This document shows positions 1 to 5,689 of a stretch of DNA of 6,809 nt, one piece after another. The DNA comes from an uncultured Ignavibacteriales bacterium (GTDB taxonomy: Bacteria; Bacteroidota; Ignavibacteria; Ignavibacteriales; Ignavibacteriaceae), in the NCBI GenBank assembly GCA_913053915.1, contig CAJXGP010000110.1:1-6809 (forward strand), written 5' to 3'. Positions within the stretch are counted from its first letter, which is position 1. Each line of letters starts with the position of its first letter. Below the pieces are notes generated by a model. That model was not told the DNA's origin. It saw only the letters and a list, made by a program, of their open reading frames with translations, and ran no database searches. The position numbers and the translations under genes were made by a program.

Positions 1-598
1 CATCAAGTTGTTGTTTGAATTGATGCTGCTCTAATTGTATTTTTTGAGCTATTTTGTCTTGTTGATATTGTTCAGCTTTTACGGCAAACATTTTATCTAA
101 TTGATTAATACAGTCTTTGCAATCTTTTTCAGTAGTTTTTGTTGGATTAGTATTTAATTTTTCAAGTATTTTTTTTGCCTTAATTTTTATATCTCCATCT
201 AAAACAGAAAGGTTTTCATTTATTAGAGCATTTATGAATTTTGTAGAAAGTATAGTTTCATTTATTGATTGTTTGCCGCTTTTAAATTTATCGCGATATT
301 TGAAATTAAATAGTTTGATTTGATTTTCTTCTTCGTCTATATAAATTGCATCAACACCAAAATCATCATATGCTTTATTAAATAATAATTTATTAAAATC
401 AGTGTCTGTTATTAATTCAATTAAATCATTAATATCTTTCTTAGAAGTTAAAAACTCTAAAATAAATAGATAAAAGCCTAACCTCTCAGTCCGTTTTGGG
501 TCAGAAAAAGATTTAGTAATACCTTTTTCTTTAACTAAAAGATCATAATACTTTTGACTTTTTTGACTTATTATTTTGTAATCATTAATGCTTGCCAT
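1..598 (-). CDS. AIPR-family abortive-infection protein, N-terminal part (runs off left edge)
   Basis: The reading frame stays open from ATG at 598 to the window edge, giving 199 codons with no stop. About residues 79-104 carry the block DFGVDAIYID...KLFNFKYRDK. This resembles the conserved nuclease-like N-terminal core of AIPR proteins (abortive infection phage resistance, PF10592), where a G-[IV]-D-A strand is followed by an [FL]xFK strand. D83 and K100 would be the metal-binding-type residues of a PD-(D/E)xK-like fold. The segment after residue ~165 is rich in Gln, Lys and Glu and looks helical or coiled-coil. The upstream AAGAGAG is a modest ribosome binding site. The gene is transcribed away from the rest of the island, from its own promoter at 632-660. 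The likely role is phage defence by abortive infection, inferred from the family. The C-terminal half is outside the window, so intactness is unknown. Confidence 0.72.
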   Translation of the reverse strand, partial: MASINDYKIISQKSQKYYDLLVKEKGITKSFSDPKRTERLGFYLFILEFLTSKKDINDLIELITDTDFNKLLFNKAYDDFGVDAIYIDEEENQIKLFNFKYRDKFKSGKQSINETILSTKFINALINENLSVLDGDIKIKAKKILEKLNTNPTKTTEKDCKDCINQLDKMFAVKAEQYQQDKIAQKIQLEQHQFKQQLD

Positions 599-631
599 GT
601 TCTCTCTCTTTTTAATACCCTACAACGATTG

Positions 632-660
632 TGTATATTCAATTGTATATATTCCGTCAA
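632..660 (-). promoter_or_regulatory. sigma70-type promoter of the AIPR-family gene
   Basis: On the minus strand, TTGACG (655-660) is followed 17 bases later by TATACA (632-637). The -35 box matches consensus at five of six bases and the -10 at four of six. Transcription would start near 625, about 25 bases upstream of the ATG at 598. Spacing and position both fit. Confidence 0.5.
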
Positions 661-668
661 ATTGGCGG
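654..668. promoter_or_regulatory. dyad over the -35 box, possible operator
   Basis: The 15-base sequence CCGTCAAATTGGCGG is an interrupted dyad (12 of 15 positions match its reverse complement) and covers the whole -35 box of the AIPR-family promoter. The central loop would be a single base, so a DNA-binding dimer site is more plausible than an RNA hairpin. No regulator is encoded in the visible sequence. Confidence 0.3.
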
Positions 669-767
669 TATAAGCACAATTGTTGATATTTTTCTTTTAT
701 CATTTTACACCCCCCATTCTTTTTCTACAATCACTTTAAGTTGCTTTAAAAACAATATAAACTATAA

Positions 768-968
768 ATCTGCCGGGCTGATTACACCTTTACCGCTACA
801 AGGGGAGAAGAGTCAATAAATTGGAAAATACTTGATTTATCAAAATTGGTTTTAGATGTTAAATACGAGTTCAACTCTGATAATAAAAGGCTTTATGAAA
901 ATAAACTAATTTTAGCGCAAAGTTATACTACCCCCCCCCTAAATTCAGAGAGATATGATGAGCCCACT
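768..968 (+). pseudogene. unrecognised gene fragment, left of the IS3 remnant
   Basis: An open frame without a usable start runs from just after a stop at 765-767 up to the putative IS3 left end. The translated text has normal protein composition (for example WKILDLSKLVLDVKYEF around residues 19-35) rather than random low-complexity sequence, so it is probably the remnant of a real gene. I do not recognise the family. A run of nine C residues at 931-939 lies inside it. The matching frame right of the IS (1424-1510) may be its C-terminus, which would end in an ATGA overlap with the TIGR04255 gene. The 5' part is missing or frameshifted: 669-767 gives no credible coding sequence in this frame. 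Confidence 0.35.
931..939. repeat. C9 homopolymer tract
   Basis: Nine consecutive C residues stand in otherwise AT-rich DNA, inside the broken reading frame at 768-968. Tracts like this are prone to slipped-strand length change. Here the host gene already lacks a start, so a present-day switching role is unlikely. Confidence 0.6.
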
Positions 969-1423
969 TGTCAATACTGAACCTGCTATGCTTCTGCATA
1001 CAAACAGTTAAGGTAAATGCTAAACTTGCACAGAAGGTAATAAAAGCTATGGGAAGAAGAAGCACTCAAAAAAGGATTGATATTTCATTCCGGCAGAGGT
1101 TCTCGGTATGCGGATAGAGTTTTCCGTAAAAGATTAAAGATCTATAAAGTAACTCAAAGTATGAGCAGAAAAGACAGCTGTTATGATGATGCAGCCGCAG
1201 AAAGCTTCTTTAAAACTTTAAAAAATAAATCGGTAAATAAAACAGGGCAATATAAAAGCGGAAAGGAGGCTAAGGCAAGTATGTTTGAATAGACAAAGTG
1301 CTGTTATAATACAAAGAGTATTCACTCTATACAGGGATGCTGCACTCCAAAAGAATATCTGCAGAGATATTATGAGGGATTAAAGAAATGTGCTTAACTG
1401 TTTTGTGTAAAAAAGGGTTGACA
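969..1423 (+). mobile_element. IS3-family (IS150-like) insertion sequence remnant
   Basis: The left boundary is taken as TGTCAA at 969 and the right boundary as TTGACA ending at 1423. Just inside each lies a second matching block: ACAAACAGTTAAG at 1000-1012, and the reverse complement of ACAAAACAGTTAAG at the right end (about 1393-1406). Between them only the last third of orfB survives; orfA and the orfB N-terminus are gone. No convincing target duplication is visible (act versus gac), as expected of an old, internally deleted copy. The right boundary is better supported than the left. The element is not autonomous. Confidence 0.5.
1022..1397 (+). pseudogene. IS3-family transposase orfB, C-terminal remnant
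   Basis: The segment from 1077 reads IFHSGRGSRYADRVF, then QSMSRKDSCYDDAAAESFF, then a C-terminal part ending TPKEYLQRYYEG and KKCA before TAA at 1395-1397. This is the DDE integrase core of IS3-family (IS150-like) OrfB. Three lesions are visible. A frameshift near 1050-1055 separates LAQKVIKAM from EEALKKGLIFH. The catalytic Asp of the usual HSDRGSQY block is Gly (HSGRGSRY). A TAG at 1290-1292 replaces the expected Tyr after MFE, and the frame continues correctly beyond it. The catalytic Glu of AESFF remains. The product cannot be an active transposase. Confidence 0.88.
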
Positions 1424-1446
1424 GACCAATTTTATAAATTTAAAAT
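1418..1446 (+). promoter_or_regulatory. hybrid promoter: IS3 end supplies the -35 box
   Basis: TTGACA (1418-1423) forms the outermost six bases of the IS3 remnant. TAAAAT (1441-1446) follows after exactly 17 bases of flanking DNA. Transcription would begin near 1453, giving a leader of about 54 bases before the TIGR04255 gene. Outward-facing -35 boxes in IS ends that create hybrid promoters are well documented for IS3-group elements; activity here is inferred from sequence. Confidence 0.5.
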
Positions 1447-1510
1447 TGAGAAAGTAGAGACAGAATAAAATTACTACTTCTTAGATGATGAATATCGGAG
1501 GGGAATATGA
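1424..1510 (+). pseudogene. possible C-terminal end of the gene split by the IS3 element
   Basis: Directly right of the IS3 end the frame reads DQFYKFKIEKVETE, then TAA (1466-1468), then in the same frame NYYFLDDEYRRGI and TGA at 1508-1510. The final TGA overlaps the ATG of the TIGR04255 gene as ATGA, the usual layout of coupled genes. One nonsense mutation at 1466 would explain the internal stop. I read this as the tail of the fragment at 768-968. No homology is recognised and the stretch is short, so this stays tentative. Confidence 0.3.
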
Positions 1511-2277
1511 GTAAAAAATATGAAAATCAGCCCATTACGGAAGCATTGTGCGAATTTCAATTTATTCCCGGACAACCGTGGGATATGACTATACCCGGCC
1601 TAATATACGGAGAGATAAAATCGGAATTTCCAGATAAAAAACAGCAGATAAATGTTGGATTTCAGTCAAAACCCTTAGAAAAAGGAGATGAACATAAAAT
1701 AGGGCGGCCGGTTCTTCCAATACTTCAATGTTTTAAAAAGAATAAAACCGCTCTAATTCAGGTAGCTGAAAACCTTCTCGCTGTTAATCAATTGGAACCA
1801 TACCCTGGATGGGAAAGCTTTAAGAAAATGATTTTAGAAAATTTTCGCGTTTATAAAAAAGTGGCAGATCCTAAAGGGTTCAGGAGAATAGGACTTAGAT
1901 ATGTTAACGTTTTTGATTTCGAGAAAACTGAAAAAGTGGAATTAAAAGATTATTTTAAATATTACCCTTTTATTCCGGAGGATCTGCCCCAAGAGCATGG
2001 TCCATTCTCAACAAGGGTTGAATTTCCATATGGAAAGGACAATGAAAATCTCATATTGTCGCTGGGAACAGCAGTACCCAAAGAGCCTGACACGCTCTCT
2101 TTAGTGCTTGATATCGACTATGCCATGACTATGCCGGAAAGCGTTTCTGTTAATGAAGATAAGATATCAAACTGGTTGGACAATGCCCATAAAAAAATAG
2201 AGACAGCTTTTGAGGCATGCATCACAGATAAGACAAGAAAAGGTTTTGAGGAGGCAGATAATGCAGACAGCATTTAA
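1507..2277 (+). CDS. TIGR04255 family protein
   Basis: The 256-residue protein has the conserved opening of the TIGR04255 family (sporadically distributed, ~250 aa, function unknown): PITEALCEFQF near residues 9-19, followed by WDMTIPGLIYGEIKSEFP. Further matches include FRRIGLRYVNVFDF near residues 124-137 and the C-terminal HKKIETAFEACITDK helix. Length is normal and no lesion is seen. The start is fixed by GGAGGGG at 1497-1503, three bases before the ATG. No signal peptide or membrane segment is visible, so it is probably cytoplasmic. The 3' end overlaps the next gene by 17 bases, indicating translational coupling. It heads a cluster whose later genes are antitoxin- and toxin-like. That context suggests stress or defence, but no biochemical function can be assigned. 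Confidence 0.85.
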   Translation: MSKKYENQPITEALCEFQFIPGQPWDMTIPGLIYGEIKSEFPDKKQQINVGFQSKPLEKGDEHKIGRPVLPILQCFKKNKTALIQVAENLLAVNQLEPYPGWESFKKMILENFRVYKKVADPKGFRRIGLRYVNVFDFEKTEKVELKDYFKYYPFIPEDLPQEHGPFSTRVEFPYGKDNENLILSLGTAVPKEPDTLSLVLDIDYAMTMPESVSVNEDKISNWLDNAHKKIETAFEACITDKTRKGFEEADNADSI

Positions 2278-2647
2278 TAACAAGCTATATCCGGATTATT
2301 CACAATCAGGAATTTCTCCTGTTACGCAGGATATTTTGTCAAATACATCTGCGCCCGAGACTGACGAAGAGGAGTGGATATCAAAAGATCCTATCTCAGT
2401 TTTGCCAAATACATCTGTATATACAATACTTGAGAAGTATGCAGATAGAAGAGAAGAAATCTCTGTTTGCCAACGCAACCAAAACTTGATTGAGAAGATA
2501 GAATGTGTCTATATTCTCAAAAACACTGAAGACCGGCATGCCATTCAGGAAACAGAGTATCTTTTGAATATTCCCGGCATGCGAGAATCAATCCTGAAAG
2601 GATTATCTACTCCTATTGAGGAATGCTCCGATAAACTTGACTGGTGA
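2261..2647 (+). CDS. antitoxin-like protein with novel N-terminus and YefM/Phd-type toxin-binding tail
   Basis: I take ATG at 2261 as the start because GAGGAGG (2248-2254) sits six bases upstream; a TTG further 5' lacks such a site. The product is 128 residues. Its last ~33 residues (ETEYLLNIPGMRESILKG...EECSDKLDW) match the tail that in many Phd/YefM-type antitoxins wraps a Txe/YoeB toxin. The first ~90 residues do not look like a YefM DNA-binding domain. They are polar and acidic (ETDEEEW around residues 33-39) and contain two similar SNTS/PNTS stretches, suggesting partial disorder. The gene overlaps the TIGR04255 gene by 17 bases and the downstream toxin by one base (TGATG). It probably neutralised that toxin. 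Alternatively it is a partner of the TIGR04255 protein that acquired the tail. Confidence 0.65.
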   Translation: MQTAFNNKLYPDYSQSGISPVTQDILSNTSAPETDEEEWISKDPISVLPNTSVYTILEKYADRREEISVCQRNQNLIEKIECVYILKNTEDRHAIQETEYLLNIPGMRESILKGLSTPIEECSDKLDW

Positions 2648-2894
2648 TGTGGAGAGTTGTTTTTAAAAGACAGGCTCAGAAGGATGCTAAGAAGTTAACC
2701 GTTGCAGGTCTGCGCCAAAAAGCCGAAAAACTCATTGAGATCCTTAGTAAAAACCCTTACCATTTGAGAAACTAATAGGTGATTTGAGTGGTGCATTCTC
2801 ACGGCGAATAAACATACAACACCGATTAGTTTATCAAGTGCTTGACGAAGAAATGACCGTAAAAGTTATAAGAATGCGGACACACTATGAATAG
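2647..2894 (+). pseudogene. Txe/YoeB-family toxin broken by a one-base deletion
   Basis: Translation from ATG 2647 gives MWRVVFKRQAQKDAKKL and continues through LIEILSKNPY, then shifts and stops at TAA 2773-2775. In the next frame from 2763 the family text resumes: FEKLIGDLSGAFSRRINIQHR, LVYQVLDE, and the terminal MRTHYE before TAG 2892-2894. Together they make a normal ~83-residue RelE-superfamily toxin. Glu of FEKL, Arg of QHRLVY and the C-terminal His-Tyr are the expected ribosome-dependent mRNA nuclease residues. A single missing base in the Pro codon between Y and F (TAC CCA reduced to TAC CA) explains the shift. The encoded 42-residue product lacks every catalytic residue, so the toxin is inactive unless the shift is a sequencing error or is bypassed. 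Confidence 0.85.
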
Positions 2895-2932
2895 ATAAGC
2901 TTAGGACGTGGGGCGTAGTAGGTGTTCATCAA

Positions 2933-2961
2933 TTGACAAGAGGTTTGCATTCTCATAAGAT
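2933..2961 (+). promoter_or_regulatory. sigma70 promoter of the yefM-yoeB module
   Basis: TTGACA (2933-2938) is a perfect -35 box and TAAGAT (2956-2961) a good -10 box, separated by 17 bases. TGACAA occurs three times here, starting at 2934, 2961 and 2972, and the near-dyad CAATGTATTG lies at 2964-2973 over the expected start site. YefM-YoeB modules are known to repress their own promoter, so these repeats are candidate operator elements; that assignment is inference. Confidence 0.6.
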
Positions 2962-2989
2962 GACAATGTATTGACAAAATGGAGGTCAT

Positions 2990-3241
2990 ATGCAAGCTGT
3001 ATTTTATTCACAAGCTAGAAACAAGCTAAGAAGCATTATAAATAAAGTATGTGATGACTTTGATGAGTATATTATCACTACGAAGGATAATAAATCCGCC
3101 GTATTGATCTCATATGATGAGTATAGTGCTATGAAAGAGACCATGTATCTCCTCTCTTCAAGGAATAATAGGGATAGATTGGGTGATGCGATAGATCAGA
3201 TAGAGAAATCAGAATTTGTAAAGAAAGACATTAAAGTATGA
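2990..3241 (+). CDS. yefM: YefM-family antitoxin
   Basis: The 83-residue protein has the full Phd/YefM layout. An N-terminal DNA-binding domain (YSQARNKLRSIINKVCDDFD, then ITTKDNKSAVLISYDEYSAMKET) is followed by a C-terminal helix and an acidic, flexible tail (residues ~52-83) that should bind the toxin. The ATG is preceded by GGAGG at 2981-2985. Known homologues bind and inhibit YoeB and, with it, repress their shared promoter. The stop overlaps the toxin start by four bases (ATGA), the typical coupling that keeps antitoxin in excess. No lesions are seen. Confidence 0.92.
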   Translation: MQAVFYSQARNKLRSIINKVCDDFDEYIITTKDNKSAVLISYDEYSAMKETMYLLSSRNNRDRLGDAIDQIEKSEFVKKDIKV

Positions 3242-3498
3242 TTATAGGCTTTGCTGATAGAGCGTGGGAAGATTATCAGCATTGGATTAAAAATGATCAA
3301 ACTATAATAAAACGAATCAACATGTTGCTTAGAGATATAAAAAGGGATCCCGATGATACAAAAGGTATAGGTAAACCGGAGCGGCTGAAAGGAAACTATC
3401 AAGGATATTTTTCAAGACGGATCACATCCGAACATAGGCTGGTTTATAAGGTGTTAGGTGATTTAATAGTTATAGCGCAATGCAGATATCACTATTAG
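3238..3498 (+). CDS. yoeB: YoeB-family mRNA interferase toxin
   Basis: The 86-residue protein follows the Escherichia coli YoeB pattern closely: an opening FADRAWEDYQHW, then KRINMLLRDIKRDP, GKPERLKGNYQGYFSRRIT, EHRLVYKV, and the terminal CRYHY. The residues equivalent to E. coli Glu46, Arg65, His83 and Tyr84 are Glu48, Arg67, His85 and Tyr86, so the catalytic set is complete. Homologues cleave mRNA in the ribosomal A site when released from YefM, stopping translation. The start overlaps the antitoxin stop as ATGA. This module is intact and probably functional, unlike the related module just upstream. Confidence 0.94.
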   Translation: MIIGFADRAWEDYQHWIKNDQTIIKRINMLLRDIKRDPDDTKGIGKPERLKGNYQGYFSRRITSEHRLVYKVLGDLIVIAQCRYHY

Positions 3499-3638
3499 CT
3501 TTCAGCAGGTTATGGGTTAGCCTTATCTATTTCTATGCTGGTAAAGTTAGATAGAAAGCAACTGATCACCCTATAATTTACAGCAGATTTGGGGCTTGAC
3601 CTGTTCTTATTTAGCGGCAATCAGCTTTTATGTAATAG

Positions 3639-3658
3639 ACACAAATGTTTGTGTTTTT
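3639..3658 (+). terminator. possible rho-independent terminator after yoeB
   Basis: ACACAAA and TTTGTGT form a seven-base inverted repeat with almost no loop (six pairs with a four-base loop in RNA), followed directly by a run of T. The stem is weak in GC, but position and T run suit the end of the yefM-yoeB transcript. Confidence 0.35.
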
Positions 3659-3696
3659 GTTAGTGTTTGGAGGAAGGTGACATTCAAAGTAACGGT

Positions 3697-3730
3697 GATG
3701 TTTTATTTTAGTAATATAAAATGGAACATC
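3697..3730. repeat. 14-bp stem hairpin
   Basis: The arms GATGTTTTATTTTA (3697-3710) and TAAAATGGAACATC (3717-3730) pair at all 14 positions, two as G-U, around a six-base loop. The function is unknown. It lies downstream of both the yoeB gene and the minus-strand restriction fragment. Confidence 0.55.
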
Positions 3731-3767
3731 AATACGATTTTATAAAAATAAAATGGTGCCTATGAAC

Positions 3768-3788
3768 TTTTATATTTTAAATATAAAA
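3768..3788. repeat. AT-only palindrome, 9-bp arms
   Basis: TTTTATATT (3768-3776) and AATATAAAA (3780-3788) are perfect inverted repeats around three bases. The site lies 44 bases past the end of the minus-strand restriction fragment and could have been part of its 3' end signal. Confidence 0.45.
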
Positions 3789-3832
3789 TAAACTCTACTT
3801 TTTTGCCCAACGAGTCTCCGTTTAATCTTATC

Positions 3833-4102
3833 TCAATATTCGTCATCCTCTCCAAATGTTAGTTTGCCTCTGATCTTTGATTTACTCATCAAATTATACT
3901 CTAAGATTTCTTCAGTTGTTGCTCCCTTAGAAGACATAGAATAAAATGTTTTTTCTCCCAACAATATATATTTCCAAGTACAGTCCATTTTGTTCTCAGC
4001 ATCTAATTCATTTATCTTGTTTATCCAATCAATCATGGCGATCTGCTTTCTTTCTCTATCACGAGCGTTGACATCTTTTTCTGCCTTTGTTTCCACGATA
4101 TA
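3833..4102 (-). pseudogene. type III restriction (Res-like) subunit, C-terminal fragment
   Basis: Eighty-nine codons remain, opening with YIVETKAEKDVNARDRERKQ and continuing to a normal stop at 3833-3835. The YIVETK strand followed by a D-rich helix and WKYILLGE is the signature of the C-terminal PD-(D/E)xK nuclease domain of type III Res subunits and related DEAD-box restriction enzymes; E and K of VETK are catalytic-type residues. The homology begins exactly at the IS630 left end. The whole ATP-dependent helicase part and the first nuclease residues are absent, and no mod gene is present. The frame continues through the IS end (a TTG at 4165), giving a chimeric 110-codon ORF, but those first 21 residues are IS sequence. 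It is non-functional as a restriction enzyme. Confidence 0.72.
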
Positions 4103-5241
4103 TACTAAACCTATTTCAAAATTAAAAAATGGTGCTAAAATAAAAGCATGACAGCAAGAAAACAACGATTGACAGATGAACAGATCAAAAAGTTAACAGA
4201 TGCATATAAGAGTGTAAAAGATAAGAAAACCGCCATAAGGATTGATTGCGTTATTCTATGGGGAAAGGGATATGATTGGGCGGTAATTGAAGATGTTCTT
4301 ATGATTTCGGTGGGATTGATATACAATGCCGTTAATAAATACAAATTTTCCGGAATAGCCGGTCTAACAGAGAGTCATTACAAAGGTCACAATTACAAGA
4401 TGACCGGTAAGCAGGAAAAAGCAACAGTTGAATTTGTTGAAAAGAATTATATACCTGACTCGAAAATGGCCATAAATTGGGTAAAAGAACATTTTGGTAT
4501 TGAGTACTCAGAACAAGGTATGCAGGATTTTTTGAAGAGGCACAGCTTTGTTTACAAGAAGCCAAAAGGGATACCCTGGAAGCATCCATGCGAAGAAGAA
4601 CAAAAAGCATTCATAAAAAGGATAAAGAAGGTAATTGATAAATGTGCGGACAAAACAGACGAAGCAGTATATTTCTCGGATGGGTCAGGTTTCTACCATA
4701 ACGTTAAGCCGGGATATGGATGGATCAAGAAAGGAAAAGAAAAGTTCTTTAAAACAAACACATCACGGGAAAAGATAAATATCAACGGAGCATACAATCC
4801 AAAGGATCAGGAAGCTGTTTGTATTGAGCAGGAAGATTCTGTAAATCAACAGTCGAACATGAAGTTAATCGACAAGATAGTGAGTATTCATCCTGAATAC
4901 AGAAAAACAAGTATCGTTTTAGACAACGCTAAATACAATCATGGGAATTTGTTCAAGGAACATCTTAAACAGATAAAGAAAGAAAAAGGTGTAGAAATAG
5001 AGCTTATATATCTTCCGACATATTCACCAAATTTGAATTTGATAGAAAGACTGTGGAAATATGCGAAAAAGAAGTTATTGAGTGTGTATCATGAAGAATT
5101 TGGAGAATTCAAAGAAAAGATAAAAAGATTTTTCGAATACGAAATAAAAGAAAAAACACATAGGTTAAATTTGGAGCGGTCTATAGGAACTGCCTTTCAG
5201 GTCATAAGCGAATAAGATTGATATTTTGAACTTGTTTAGTA
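4103..5241 (+). mobile_element. complete IS630-family insertion sequence
   Basis: The element is about 1.14 kb, usual for the family. Its ends are imperfect inverted repeats: TACTAAAC then TTCAAAAT at the left (4103-4110, 4115-4122), and the reverse complements at the right (5223-5230, 5234-5241). TA dinucleotides adjoin both ends (4101-4102 and 5242-5243), matching the TA target duplication of IS630/Tc1-mariner elements; the exact boundary is ambiguous by two bases because the repeats begin with TA. Despite the TA at each side, the flanks belong to different genes, so this copy marks a rearrangement. Confidence 0.8.
4148..5215 (+). CDS. IS630-family transposase
   Basis: The 355-residue protein has an N-terminal helix-turn-helix region (about residues 8-75, a string of helices ending SGIAGLTE), a Winged-helix_33-like segment (KMAINWVKEHFGIEYSEQGM) and a DDE catalytic domain. 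The catalytic triad is visible: Asp178 in VYFSDGSGFYHN, Asp259 in SIVLDNAKYNHG and Glu300 in YLPTYSPNLNLIERLWK. The YSPNLNxIERLW block is diagnostic of the family. Length and C-terminus are normal and there is no lesion, so the enzyme may be active in cut-and-paste transposition at TA sites. No Shine-Dalgarno sequence precedes the ATG, and expression is probably low; TAAAAT at 4136-4141 could be a weak -10 too close for a normal leader. Confidence 0.93.
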   Translation: MTARKQRLTDEQIKKLTDAYKSVKDKKTAIRIDCVILWGKGYDWAVIEDVLMISVGLIYNAVNKYKFSGIAGLTESHYKGHNYKMTGKQEKATVEFVEKNYIPDSKMAINWVKEHFGIEYSEQGMQDFLKRHSFVYKKPKGIPWKHPCEEEQKAFIKRIKKVIDKCADKTDEAVYFSDGSGFYHNVKPGYGWIKKGKEKFFKTNTSREKININGAYNPKDQEAVCIEQEDSVNQQSNMKLIDKIVSIHPEYRKTSIVLDNAKYNHGNLFKEHLKQIKKEKGVEIELIYLPTYSPNLNLIERLWKYAKKKLLSVYHEEFGEFKEKIKRFFEYEIKEKTHRLNLERSIGTAFQVISE

Positions 5242-5242
5242 T

Positions 5243-5689
5243 AACAGAGAGAACATCGTATTCATAGGAGCATCCGGCTTAGGCAAGACCCATCTTGCCA
5301 TAGGAATCGGTGATAAAGCATTAAATCATGGCTACAAGGTTTGGTTTACAACGGCTCTATCATTGGTTGAGTTACTGGAAATGGCAGAGATGAAGAGAGA
5401 ACTGAAAAAGAAGATCAACCAACTGCTCAAGTTTGACTTAATCATCATAGACGAACTTGGCTACCTGCCTATTAACAAACAAGGTATGTATAACATGTTT
5501 CAATTTATTAATGCTATGTATGAATACCGCTCATTAATCATAACAACCAATAAGGAGTTTACCAACTGGGGTGAGTTCTTCTTTGATGACAATGTAGCGG
5601 TTCCGATAGTAGACCGAATAATCCATCACTCTCATATCTTTATGTTAGGAGGTGAAAGTTATAGATTAAAATCAAAATTAGGGCACTGA
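5243..5689 (+). pseudogene. IstB-like ATPase of an IS21-family element, N-terminally truncated
   Basis: The frame opens at the IS630 right end and reads NRENIVFIGASGLGKTHLAIG, then LIIIDELGYLPINKQG, IITTNKEFTNWGEFF and VPIVDRIIHHSHIF to TGA 5687-5689. GASGLGKT is the Walker A loop and LIIIDELGYLP the Walker B strand of IstB, the AAA+ helper of IS21 transposition. About 148 residues remain of a usual ~250; the N-terminal IstB domain (about 100 residues) is missing. A TAG (5237-5239) in the IS630 end lies in frame just upstream. The first ATG, at 5363, would give a product without Walker A. No IstA is present, so this copy is dead. Confidence 0.9.

Larger units (their letters stand above)
3499..3832. 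other. gene-free stretch with AT-rich hairpins
   Basis: I see no credible gene between the yoeB stop and the restriction-gene remnant. The stretch holds the three hairpins listed separately, a weaker seven-base stem (TTTCTAT with ATAGAAA, near 3528-3558) and two copies of ATAAAATGG (about 3715 and 3748). A short GTG frame near 3678 encodes only 22 codons. Confidence 0.5.

Noticed and set aside
117..323. Plus-strand 68-codon ORF
   Set aside because: It is the antisense shadow of the AIPR-family gene, has a Phe/Ser/Ile-rich composition and no ribosome binding site.
616..703. Minus-strand ~27-codon ORF ahead of the AIPR gene
   Set aside because: It covers the promoter and dyad, has no proper ribosome binding site and resembles no leader peptide.
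631..819. Plus-strand 62-codon ORF
   Set aside because: It starts inside the AIPR promoter region, has no ribosome binding site and overlaps the more protein-like frame from 768.
2296..2478. Minus-strand 60-codon ORF
   Set aside because: It is antisense to the chimeric antitoxin gene, which has a strong ribosome binding site and family homology.
2791..2960. TGCATTCTCA present at ~2792 and ~2946
   Set aside because: A ten-base repeat with one copy inside the toxin coding sequence is most likely chance.
3196..3402. Minus-strand 68-codon ORF
   Set aside because: It is antisense to yefM-yoeB.
3678..3746. GTG-started 22-codon ORF after GGAGG
   Set aside because: Spacing to the ribosome binding site is too short and the frame runs through the 14-bp hairpin; no family is recognised.
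4135..4610. Minus-strand ORFs across the transposase
   Set aside because: They are antisense shadows of the intact IS630 transposase.
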